Of a stretch of DNA of 64,000 bases, positions 7,443 through 15,435 are shown piece after piece. Every line of letters starts with the position of its first letter. Within the stretch, counting starts at the first letter, position 1. A program made the position numbers and the translations under genes. The notes beneath the pieces were generated by a model. It saw only the letters and a list, made by a program, of their open reading frames with translations, searched no databases and was not told the DNA's origin. Origin of the DNA: Pseudomonas putida (lineage in GTDB: Bacteria; Pseudomonadota; Gammaproteobacteria; Pseudomonadales; Pseudomonadaceae); assembly GCF_028682475.1 (NCBI RefSeq), contig NZ_JANHLE010000020.1, forward strand, positions 38,321 to 102,320. The letters run 5' to 3'.

Positions 7443-8774
7443 TTGGACTGGCACACCCTGCTCACCCGCGAACGTCTCGGCAAGACCCTGCACAGCCCTG
7501 AAGAGCTGGGCCGCAGCCCCTTCCACAAAGACCATGACCGGATCATTTTCTCCGGTGCCTTTCGCCGCCTGGGACGCAAGACCCAAGTACACCCGGTATC
7601 GAGTAACGATCATATCCACACACGTTTGACCCATTCGCTGGAAGTCAGCTGCGTCGGCCGCTCACTGGGTATGCGTGTCGGTGAAACGCTGCGGCGCCAG
7701 TTGCCTGATTGGTGCGAGCCGAGTGATCTTGGCATGGTCGTGCAGTCAGCTTGCCTTGCTCACGATATTGGCAACCCGCCCTTTGGCCACTCCGGTGAAG
7801 ATGCCATCCGCCACTGGTTCCAGCAGGCCGCCGGGCGCGGATGGCTCGATGCAATGAGCGACGCCGAGCGCGCCGATTTTCTCAACTTCGAAGGCAATGC
7901 CCAGGGCTTCCGGGTCCTGACTCAACTGGAGTATCACCAGTTCGATGGCGGCACCCGTCTGACCTACGCAACCCTCGGCACGTACCTGAAATACCCCTGG
8001 ACCGCCCGCCATGCCGACGCGTTGGGCTACAAGAAGCACAAGTTCGGCTGCTATCAGAGCGAATTGCCATTGCTGGAACAGATTGCCGGCAAACTCGGCC
8101 TGCCGCAGCTTGAAGATCAGCGCTGGGCCCGGCACCCGTTGGTCTATCTGATGGAAGCCGCCGACGACATCTGCTATGCCCTGATCGACCTTGAAGACGG
8201 TCTGGAAATGGAGCTGCTCGACTACCCGGAAGTGGAATCGCTGCTGTTGAACCTGGTGGGTGACGATCTGCCGGAAACCTACCGTCAGCTGGGCCCGGGT
8301 GATTCACGTCGGCGCAAGCTGGCGATTCTGCGCGGTAAAGCCATCGAGCACCTGACCAATGCCGCCGCCCGCGCCTTTGTCGAACAACAGGATGCCTTGC
8401 TGTCGGGGCGTTTGCAGGGCGATTTGGTCGAACACATGCACGGCCCGGCCAAACGCTGCGTCCTGCAGGCCAAGGACATGGCACGCAAGAAGATCTTCCA
8501 GGACAAGCGCAAGACGCTGCATGAGATTGGCGCCTACACCACCCTCGAAATACTGCTCAACGCTTTCTGCGGCGCGGCACTTGAACAACACGGTGGCCGC
8601 ACGCCCTCGTTCAAGAGCCGACGCATCCTCGACCTGCTCGGTAATAGCGCCCCCCATCCGGATGCACCGCTGTATACATCGTTCCTGCGCATGATCGACT
8701 TCATCGCCGGGATGACAGACAGCTATGCCAGTGAAATGGCACGGGAGATGACGGGACGTTCAAGCCCGGTGTAA
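7443..8774 (+). CDS. dgt: Deoxyguanosinetriphosphate triphosphohydrolase
   Basis: The 443-residue protein hydrolyses dGTP or other dNTPs to the nucleoside and triphosphate, balancing nucleotide pools. HD-domain metal ligands are visible in RLTHSLEV and in LAHDIGNPPFGHSGE, and IIFSGAFRRLGRKTQV is the family's N-terminal block. I start at TTG 7443, which has GGAG eight bases upstream and gives LDWHTLLTRERLG; an ATG 20 codons upstream would add a proline- and cysteine-rich leader outside the family. From memory, the P. aeruginosa orthologue PA3043 also follows the yqjD-like genes PA3040-PA3042 and precedes rocS2/rocA2. A hairpin lies 16 bases past the stop. Confidence 0.92.
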   Translation: MDWHTLLTRERLGKTLHSPEELGRSPFHKDHDRIIFSGAFRRLGRKTQVHPVSSNDHIHTRLTHSLEVSCVGRSLGMRVGETLRRQLPDWCEPSDLGMVVQSACLAHDIGNPPFGHSGEDAIRHWFQQAAGRGWLDAMSDAERADFLNFEGNAQGFRVLTQLEYHQFDGGTRLTYATLGTYLKYPWTARHADALGYKKHKFGCYQSELPLLEQIAGKLGLPQLEDQRWARHPLVYLMEAADDICYALIDLEDGLEMELLDYPEVESLLLNLVGDDLPETYRQLGPGDSRRRKLAILRGKAIEHLTNAAARAFVEQQDALLSGRLQGDLVEHMHGPAKRCVLQAKDMARKKIFQDKRKTLHEIGAYTTLEILLNAFCGAALEQHGGRTPSFKSRRILDLLGNSAPHPDAPLYTSFLRMIDFIAGMTDSYASEMAREMTGRSSPV

Positions 8775-8790
8775 CCACATCAGGCACCCG

Positions 8791-8825
8791 CCAGGTGTGA
8801 GGCGTGTTATCGGTCTCACACCTGG
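8791..8825 (+). terminator. Possible terminator hairpin after dgt
   Basis: CCAGGTGTGAG and CTCACACCTGG form a perfect 11-base-pair stem with a 13-base loop, 16 bases after the dgt stop. No T-run follows, so it may act as an mRNA-stabilising hairpin or a weak terminator. Confidence 0.6.
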
Positions 8826-9082
8826 TGGCCTGGCAATACATAACGCTGCAGGACAAAAACTACATTGCGAAAAACATATTAAACAAACCCAATAAACAGA
8901 AATATTAAGTTACCAACACCCGCACTTGCAGCAATAGCGCGAAACAACACTTGTAGTCCATACCTGCATTTAGAGTCAGATATTTCCTATATAGCAATTA
9001 GCTCCCTTTCTGTTCGTGTGCGCCCTGTTCTATCTGCGTTAAGGTGCCTGCTTAATCGACACCTTTCCTGGATACGCTCACC
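8826..9082 (+). promoter_or_regulatory. AT-rich upstream region of rocA2
   Basis: The region from about 8840 to 9000 is clearly richer in A and T than anything else in the window (long runs such as AAACAAACCCAATAAAC and TATTTCCTATATAGC). It should hold the promoter of the rocA2-rocS2 pair. The AT tract is typical of sites bound by H-NS-like MvaT proteins, but no defined -35/-10 pair or operator could be fixed with confidence. No gene is seen in it. Confidence 0.5.
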
Positions 9083-9709
9083 ATGCAATCTGTATTTATC
9101 ATCGACGATCACCCAGTCATCCGCCTGGCCGTGCGCATGCTTCTGGAGAATGAAGGCTACTGCGTGGTCGGAGAGTCGGACAACGGCGTGGACGCCATGC
9201 AGATGGTCCGCGAATGCCTACCCGACCTGATCATCCTCGATATCAGCATTCCCAGACTCGATGGCCTGGAAGTGCTGTCACGCTTTCATACCATGGCCAT
9301 TCCGCTGAAAATCCTGGTGCTCACCGCCCAGTCGCCAGCGTTGTTTGCCGTACGCTGCATGCACTCCGGCGCCGCCGGCTATGTCTGCAAACAGGAAGAC
9401 CTGAGCGAATTGCTCAGTGCGATCAAAGCTGTGTTGTCCGGTTACAACTACTTCCCCAGCCAGGCCATCAGCAACTTGCGCCCTCACGACAATGGACACT
9501 GCGAGCTGGAACTGTTCAAGCAAGTCAATGATCGCGAATTGATGGTCCTGCAACTCTTTGCCCAAGGCAGAAGCAACAAAGAAATCGCCCAGGGGATGTT
9601 CCTCAGCAACAAAACTGTCAGCACGTATAAAAAACGCTTGATGCAAAAGCTCAAAGCCAAGTCGTTGGTCGAACTCATCGAAATGGCCAAACGCAATGCG
9701 CTGGTTTGA
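9083..9709 (+). CDS. rocA2: NarL/FixJ-type response regulator of the Roc2 pair
   Basis: The 208-residue protein has an N-terminal receiver (IIDDHPVIR acid pocket, phospho-acceptor Asp53 in LIILDISIP, Lys in GAAGYVCKQED) and a C-terminal LuxR-type helix-turn-helix (NKEIAQGMFLSNKTVSTYKKRLMQKL). It closely follows BvgA and P. aeruginosa RocA regulators. Its stop is eight bases before the start of the large hybrid kinase, and the pair is followed by yggL and dacB, the same order as PA3045-PA3044-PA3046-PA3047 as I recall it. In P. aeruginosa the Roc proteins control fimbriae (cup genes) and efflux; the targets here are unknown. Confidence 0.88.
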   Translation: MQSVFIIDDHPVIRLAVRMLLENEGYCVVGESDNGVDAMQMVRECLPDLIILDISIPRLDGLEVLSRFHTMAIPLKILVLTAQSPALFAVRCMHSGAAGYVCKQEDLSELLSAIKAVLSGYNYFPSQAISNLRPHDNGHCELELFKQVNDRELMVLQLFAQGRSNKEIAQGMFLSNKTVSTYKKRLMQKLKAKSLVELIEMAKRNALV

Positions 9710-9717
9710 ATCAGGCC

Positions 9718-12700
9718 ATGCCTAGTCGTACCCTCTATTGTTACCTGTGCAGCATCCTGGCCTGCCTGTGCCTGCTACCTGCGGCAACTGCCGACGAAGC
9801 ACAGGCCAGTCAATACAGGTTGCTCAGCCGCTCGCAAGCGCTGAGTGTCAGCCTCCCGCTGAATTCCGCGCAACGACACTGGATCGCAGGCAAAAAGCAA
9901 TTGCTGCTGGGTACGTCGGCACCGGATTATCCACCCTTCGACATAACCGCCAGCGGCCGCGACTACGAGGGCCTGACTGCTGACATTGCGGGAATACTGC
10001 AAAACACGCTGCGCTTGCCGATTCAGGTCCGACGCTTTGCCAGCCGCCAGGAAGCGGTAAGAGCCCTGAGCCTGGGGCAGATAGACCTGCTCGGCAGTGC
10101 CAATGGCTTCGAAGCCGCGACACCGGGGGTGGTGCTTTCCAGGCCCTACGCCATCGATCAACCGGTGCTGGTGACCCGCGAAAACGAAAGCCGCCCCCTG
10201 GATACTGGCCTGGCCGGCCTACGCTTGAGCATGGTCTATCATTACTTGCCACTGGCAGAAGTACGGGCCAATTACCCGAAAGCAACGATTCAGACCTACC
10301 CCTCCTATCTGAATGCCCTCAATGCCGTCGCGTTCGATCAGGCCGACGTGTTTCTCGGCGATACCATTTCCACCCATTACATGATCAACCAGGGCCATTT
10401 GCAGAACGTCAAGATGGCTAATTTCAGCCGACACGAACCGGTCGGTTTCAGTTTCGCCGTACAGCAAAGCAACCTTCCCCTGCTGCAGTTGATCAACGCC
10501 ACACTCGACCACCTCTCAAGTACGACCCGGGAAGACATTTTCAAACGCTGGAGCGCAGGCAGCGACATACTGCTGACCGATCGCAAACTGCAACTCTCGC
10601 AACGCGAAGAGCAGTGGCTGAGCAAGCACCCGGTGGTCCGTGTAGTGGTCAACGAAACCGCAGCACCCCTGACATTTTTTGATAACGCCGGTAACTTTCG
10701 CGGGATTGCCGCCGACCTGCTTGAGCTGATCCGCTTGCGCACCGGATTGCGCTTCGAAGTACAGCGTGCTAGTGGCATCAGTGACATGATTGATCGGGTA
10801 AACCACAACCAGGCCGATGTAATTGCCGCCATCTCGCCCAGCAAGCAGCGGGAAAGCACCCTGAATATCAGCCGTCCCTACCTGGAAAACTCCTACGTGC
10901 TGATGACTCGCACCGGAGCGGACCAACCCACCTCGCTGGACCAACTGTCAGGTCGGCGAGTGGCCCTGACCCGCGACAGCCCTCTGATCGACAGGCTGCG
11001 TGCACGTGAGGCCGGTATACAGCTGGTGGAGACCGAGAGCGCCGTTCATTCCACATCCTTACTGGCCAGCGGCCATGTCGATGCGGCCATCACTGCGCTG
11101 ATCAACGCCAACTTCAGCCTGGCAACCCAGCATGGACTGGTCATTCGCGCCTCGGTGGGTGCCGAACCTGCAACCTTTTCGCTGGCGACCGCCCGGCATT
11201 CCCAGGAACTGGCTTCGATTCTAAACAAGGCACTGCTGAGCATCGCGCCGGAAGAACTGGGCGTTATCAACAGCCGTTGGCGAGGCTACAGCACCGAAAC
11301 CAATGCCTACTGGAGCAAGTACCACCAACTGGTCCTGCAAATCGTACTGGGTACCAGCGTGCTACTGCTCTTGTCGCTGGCCTGGAATGCCTGGATGCGC
11401 CGCCAGATCAAGCAACGCGAGGCCGCAGAGCGCGCCTTGGGCGATCAGCTCGAATTCATGCGCACGCTGCTAAACGGCACGCCTCACCCCATGTATGTAC
11501 GTGACCGTGAAGGGCTGCTGCAAAGTTGCAACGACAGCTACCTGGAGGCCGTTCAGCTACAGCTCGATGAGGTGCTGGGCAAACGCCTGGATGACAGCGC
11601 GCTGGGCGACAGCTGCTATGCCAGCCAGATTCAAGCCGACTACCAGCAAGTGATGCGCGAGGGCGTGCCATTGATCATTGATCGTCCGCTGCTGATCAAT
11701 GACCGGACAATGACCATTTACCACTGGATCCTGCCTTACCGGGATTCGCTCGGTGAGGTCCGGGGCATCATCGGCGGCTGGATCGATATCAGTGAACGAC
11801 GCCAGTTGATTCAGGACCTGAGCCAGGCCAAGCAGCAGGCCGATGATGCCAATCGCGCCAAGAGCACCTTTCTGGCAACCATCAGTCATGAAATCCGTAC
11901 GCCGATGAACGCAATTCTCGGCATGCTCGAGCTGGCTCTCGAAAAAGCCGACCAGGGGCAACTGGATCGACCGGCCGTTGAAGTGGCCTACAGTTCGGCC
12001 AACGACTTGCTGGACCTGATCGGCGACATACTCGACATCGCCCGCATCGAGTCCGGGCACCTTGGCCTTGCGCCGGAACGGGTCGGCCTGCTGGCGCTGG
12101 TGGAGTCTGTCGGACGCGTATTCGATGGCCTGGCGCGCCAGAAGAACCTGTGCCTGATGATCCGTATCGCACCCAGCGCGCGCGTCGACGTTCAACTGGA
12201 CCCGCTACGGATGAAACAGATCCTTTCGAACCTGGTCAGCAATGCGATCAAATTCACCGAGCGGGGTCAGGTCATCATCGAGCTGGGCCTGGAGCCTGGC
12301 CCCGAACCGGGTTTTGCCAGACTTGAACTGACCGTACAGGACACCGGTATCGGCATTCGCGAACAGGACCAGCAGCGCCTGTTCCTGCCCTTCGCCCAAG
12401 CCAACCCCGATAGCAAGCTGGCGCGTAGCGGCACTGGCCTGGGGCTGTCGATCAGTCGCGACCTGTGCCATCTGATGGGCGGTAACCTGACCCTGCACAG
12501 CGTGTTTGGCCAGGGCACCCGCGTGCACGTCAGCATGCCGGTGAGGTTGCTGACCAGCCAGCCCGGCGAGCCTGCCGTTATGCCCGAACCCTGCCTGTCC
12601 GTTGCCGCGCTGAAAGTACTGGTAGTCGATGACCATCCGGCCAATCTGTTGCTGCTGACCCAGCAACTGAACTACCTGGGGTTGCCGCACCGCAGTGTCG

Positions 12701-13377
12701 ACAATGGCCTGGAAGCTCTGGAGATATGGCGGCGGGAGGCATTCGATGTGCTGATCATCGACTGCAACATGCCCGGCATCGATGGCTACCAATTCGCCCA
12801 GGCGGTACGCGCTGAGGAAAACGCCCAACAATGGCCACGCAGCACCCTGTTGGGTTACACCGCCAATGCGCAACCGGAAGTGCGCCGGCAATGCCAGCAC
12901 GCCGGCATGGATGACTGCCTGCTCAAGCCGATCAGTCTCAAGGCGCTGGGCCAGCGTCTGGCCAGGATACAACCACTCCGCCAACGCCCCAGCACCAGCC
13001 ACTCTGCCCTGTTCGACCTACAAGGCCTGGAGCCCGTGGTGGGCAGCAGCGCCGTCGACCTGCAAGCATTGCTGAAACAGCTTCAACAGAGTTTTAGCAA
13101 GGACCGGATATCCCTGGCAGCGCTTGACCCTGAACTGCAACCCGAACGGTTGAAGGACGAAGCACATCGTATTCTCGGTGCAGCGCGGATCATTCAGGCC
13201 AATGCCTTGATCGGTGCCTGCGAACAGCTGGAATCAGACTGCCAGGCGAATGCGCCGGTCCCCACGCTCGAGCTTCACCAGCAACAGCTGGCGGCAGCCA
13301 TGGCAGAGGTGGAGCAGGCACTTGAACGACACTTGCAGCCAGGGGGCTCAGCCAGTGCAACGGCAAAGGTGAGCTGA
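9718..13377 (+). CDS. rocS2: BvgS/RocS-type unorthodox hybrid sensor kinase
   Basis: The 1219-residue inner-membrane protein has a signal peptide (about 1-25), two tandem periplasmic solute-binding (SBP_bac_3, Venus-flytrap) domains (about 60-290 and 295-530), one membrane helix (about 540-560), a PAS domain (580-705), HisKA with His724 in SHEIRTPMN, HATPase (GTGLGLSIS), a receiver with Asp1015 (IIDCNMPGIDG), and a C-terminal phosphotransfer-like domain with His1150 (AHRILGAARI). It should sense a periplasmic signal and pass phosphate to RocA2. The ATG at 9718 is chosen; a TTG overlapping the rocA2 stop is an alternative. The HPt motif has Leu where Lys is usual (see findings). Confidence 0.9.
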   Translation: MPSRTLYCYLCSILACLCLLPAATADEAQASQYRLLSRSQALSVSLPLNSAQRHWIAGKKQLLLGTSAPDYPPFDITASGRDYEGLTADIAGILQNTLRLPIQVRRFASRQEAVRALSLGQIDLLGSANGFEAATPGVVLSRPYAIDQPVLVTRENESRPLDTGLAGLRLSMVYHYLPLAEVRANYPKATIQTYPSYLNALNAVAFDQADVFLGDTISTHYMINQGHLQNVKMANFSRHEPVGFSFAVQQSNLPLLQLINATLDHLSSTTREDIFKRWSAGSDILLTDRKLQLSQREEQWLSKHPVVRVVVNETAAPLTFFDNAGNFRGIAADLLELIRLRTGLRFEVQRASGISDMIDRVNHNQADVIAAISPSKQRESTLNISRPYLENSYVLMTRTGADQPTSLDQLSGRRVALTRDSPLIDRLRAREAGIQLVETESAVHSTSLLASGHVDAAITALINANFSLATQHGLVIRASVGAEPATFSLATARHSQELASILNKALLSIAPEELGVINSRWRGYSTETNAYWSKYHQLVLQIVLGTSVLLLLSLAWNAWMRRQIKQREAAERALGDQLEFMRTLLNGTPHPMYVRDREGLLQSCNDSYLEAVQLQLDEVLGKRLDDSALGDSCYASQIQADYQQVMREGVPLIIDRPLLINDRTMTIYHWILPYRDSLGEVRGIIGGWIDISERRQLIQDLSQAKQQADDANRAKSTFLATISHEIRTPMNAILGMLELALEKADQGQLDRPAVEVAYSSANDLLDLIGDILDIARIESGHLGLAPERVGLLALVESVGRVFDGLARQKNLCLMIRIAPSARVDVQLDPLRMKQILSNLVSNAIKFTERGQVIIELGLEPGPEPGFARLELTVQDTGIGIREQDQQRLFLPFAQANPDSKLARSGTGLGLSISRDLCHLMGGNLTLHSVFGQGTRVHVSMPVRLLTSQPGEPAVMPEPCLSVAALKVLVVDDHPANLLLLTQQLNYLGLPHRSVDNGLEALEIWRREAFDVLIIDCNMPGIDGYQFAQAVRAEENAQQWPRSTLLGYTANAQPEVRRQCQHAGMDDCLLKPISLKALGQRLARIQPLRQRPSTSHSALFDLQGLEPVVGSSAVDLQALLKQLQQSFSKDRISLAALDPELQPERLKDEAHRILGAARIIQANALIGACEQLESDCQANAPVPTLELHQQQLAAAMAEVEQALERHLQPGGSASATAKVS

Positions 13378-13382
13378 AAACA

Positions 13383-13409
13383 AAACGGCGGCCACTGGGG
13401 CCGCCGTTT
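13383..13409. terminator. Bidirectional terminator between rocS2 and yggL
   Basis: AAACGGCGGCC and GGCCGCCGTTT pair perfectly around ACTGG, followed by T-rich sequence on the plus side and preceded by A-rich sequence. It serves both convergent genes. Confidence 0.9.
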
Positions 13410-13418
13410 CTTCAGGCA

Positions 13419-13763
13419 TCAGGCAACCGGATTGATCGGGTTTTCCGGATACCAGGCGTCCAGCAGCGGGCTGACTTCGATCTTGGTCAGCTCGTTGCGG
13501 CCTTTGAGCCAGCTTTCAACGGCAGCGCGTTGTTCTTCAGTGACCGAGCCACGATCTGCTTTGCAAACCAGACCGAAGTCGTCGCCGCCAACATAGTCCA
13601 GACCATTGGCATCCATAGCGTCTGCCAGGAAGGCATCGAGGAAGGCATCAACGGCTTCGTCGGTCAGGTCTTCCTTGAACTCCAGGTTCAGTTCAAAACC
13701 CAGCTCCTGGAATTCATCCACGCAGAGCTTTTTGCGCAGACGGCGGGAACGGTTAGTGGCCAT
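13419..13763 (-). CDS. yggL: YggL family 50S ribosome-associated protein
   Basis: The 114-residue acidic protein (MATNRSRRLRKKLCVDEFQELGFEL) belongs to the YggL/DUF469 family, known in E. coli to associate with the large ribosomal subunit. The start at 13763 has GAGG at eight-base spacing; the upstream in-frame extension is not family-like. It sits between the Roc pair and dacB as in P. aeruginosa. The role in ribosome assembly or function is inferred from the family. Confidence 0.85.
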   Translation of the reverse strand: MATNRSRRLRKKLCVDEFQELGFELNLEFKEDLTDEAVDAFLDAFLADAMDANGLDYVGGDDFGLVCKADRGSVTEEQRAAVESWLKGRNELTKIEVSPLLDAWYPENPINPVA

Positions 13764-13967
13764 GAAACAATCCTCTTGAGTAATAACGCCGCGCACTTTA
13801 CCAGTTTCGCCGCGAGGCTGCCGGAATAAAAGCCGACAAGCCACCCTGTCGCACTGCCCCATCACCCTGCGCCTTGGGGCATAATGCGCGCTATATTTTT
13901 CACACCGGGGCCTTCACCTTTTCCTGCTCCGTTTTTTTCACCCCTCGCTTGCAGGGTTTTATTGCAC

Positions 13968-15431
13968 ATGATCAGATCTCTACGCCCTCTTCTGCTTGCC
14001 GGCCTGCTCCTTCCCGTTGCCTTGCCTTCCCAGGCGGCGGCCGTCAACACCACGCTGCCTGCCAAAGTCCAGCAAGCGCTGAAAACCAATAAATTGCAGG
14101 ACTCGGCCCTGTCGCTGGTGATGCTGCCGCTCAACGGCCCGGGCACGCCAACCGTGTTCAACGCCGACATTTCGGTCAACCCGGCCTCGACCATGAAGCT
14201 GGTCACCACCTATGCGGCCCTGGAGCTGCTCGGCCCGACGCACCAGTGGAAGACCGAGTTCTACAGCGACGGCCCACTGCGTAACGGCACCCTGCAGGGC
14301 AATCTCTACCTCAAAGGCGGTGGCGACCCGAAACTGAACATGGAAAAGCTCTGGCTGTTGATGCGCGACCTGCGCGCCAACGGGGTGCAAACCATCAGCG
14401 GTGACCTGGTGCTCGACCGCAGCCACTTCGTCCAGCCCGTGCTGCCGCAGTTCAACGATGACGGCGGCGACGAAAACAAGCCGTTTCTGGTCAAGCCCGA
14501 CTCCCTGTTGATCAACCTCAAGGCCCTGCGTTTTGTCGCCCGCAACGACGGCGGCAAAGTGCTGGTATCGGTTGAACCACCGATTGCCAGCGTCCGCATC
14601 GACAACCAGGTCAAGGCGGTCAACAGCAAGCAGTGCAGCGGCGACGTACGCTACAACCCGGTCACCCAGGCAGACGGCGTCACCGTCGTGGTCAGCGGCC
14701 AGTTGGCCGATGGCTGCAACTCGCAGACCTACCTGTCGCTGCTCGACCACCCGACCTATGCCGCCGGTGCGGTTCGGGCCATCTGGAATGAACTGGGCGG
14801 GACCATCCAGGGCCGCGACCGGATCGACAACGTACCGAAAAGCGCCCGCCTGCTGGCACGCGCCTTCTCGCCGGACCTGGTCGAGATCATTCGCGATATC
14901 AACAAATACAGTAACAACACCATGGCCCAGCAGCTGTTCCTGAGCCTGGGCGCGCAGTTCCGCACCGATGCCGATGGCGACGACGCCCGTGCAGCGCAGC
15001 GCGTGGTGCGCCAGTGGCTGGCGAAAAAAGGCATCACCGCACCGCACCTGATCATGGAGAACGGCTCCGGGTTGTCTCGCGCCGAACGGGTCAGCACCCG
15101 GGAAATGGCGGCCCTGCTGCAGGCTGCCTGGAAAAGCCCATACGCCGCCGAATTCATCAGCTCCATGCCGCTGGTCGGCATGGATGGCACCATGCGCAAG
15201 CGCCTCAAACGCACCGCGATGACCGGCGAGGCCCATATCAAGACCGGTACCCTGAACACCGTACGCGCGATTGCCGGCTACAGCCGCGACAGCAACGGCA
15301 ACACCTGGGCGGTGGCGGCGATCCTCAACGATCCAAAGCCGTGGGGTGCTTCAGCGGTGCTCGATCAGGTGCTGCTGGACCTCTATCGCCAGCCGAAACT
15401 GGTCAACAGTACGGCTTCGGTGCAGCCCTGA
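13968..15431 (+). CDS. dacB: D-alanyl-D-alanine carboxypeptidase/endopeptidase (PBP4)
   Basis: The 487-residue protein carries a signal peptide (MIRSLRPLLLAGLLLPVALP, cut near residue 24) and the three active-site motifs of class C penicillin-binding proteins: SxxK as Ser74-TMK, SxN in KYSNNTMAQQ, and KTG in HIKTGTLN. It trims or cuts D-Ala-D-Ala cross-links of peptidoglycan in the periplasm; in P. aeruginosa loss of DacB induces AmpC through muropeptides and confers beta-lactam resistance. The ATG at 13968 was chosen because it begins the signal peptide; an upstream in-frame ATG would spoil it. It converges on the diguanylate cyclase gene with four bases between the stops. Confidence 0.93.
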   Translation: MIRSLRPLLLAGLLLPVALPSQAAAVNTTLPAKVQQALKTNKLQDSALSLVMLPLNGPGTPTVFNADISVNPASTMKLVTTYAALELLGPTHQWKTEFYSDGPLRNGTLQGNLYLKGGGDPKLNMEKLWLLMRDLRANGVQTISGDLVLDRSHFVQPVLPQFNDDGGDENKPFLVKPDSLLINLKALRFVARNDGGKVLVSVEPPIASVRIDNQVKAVNSKQCSGDVRYNPVTQADGVTVVVSGQLADGCNSQTYLSLLDHPTYAAGAVRAIWNELGGTIQGRDRIDNVPKSARLLARAFSPDLVEIIRDINKYSNNTMAQQLFLSLGAQFRTDADGDDARAAQRVVRQWLAKKGITAPHLIMENGSGLSRAERVSTREMAALLQAAWKSPYAAEFISSMPLVGMDGTMRKRLKRTAMTGEAHIKTGTLNTVRAIAGYSRDSNGNTWAVAAILNDPKPWGASAVLDQVLLDLYRQPKLVNSTASVQP

Positions 15432-15435
15432 GTTT

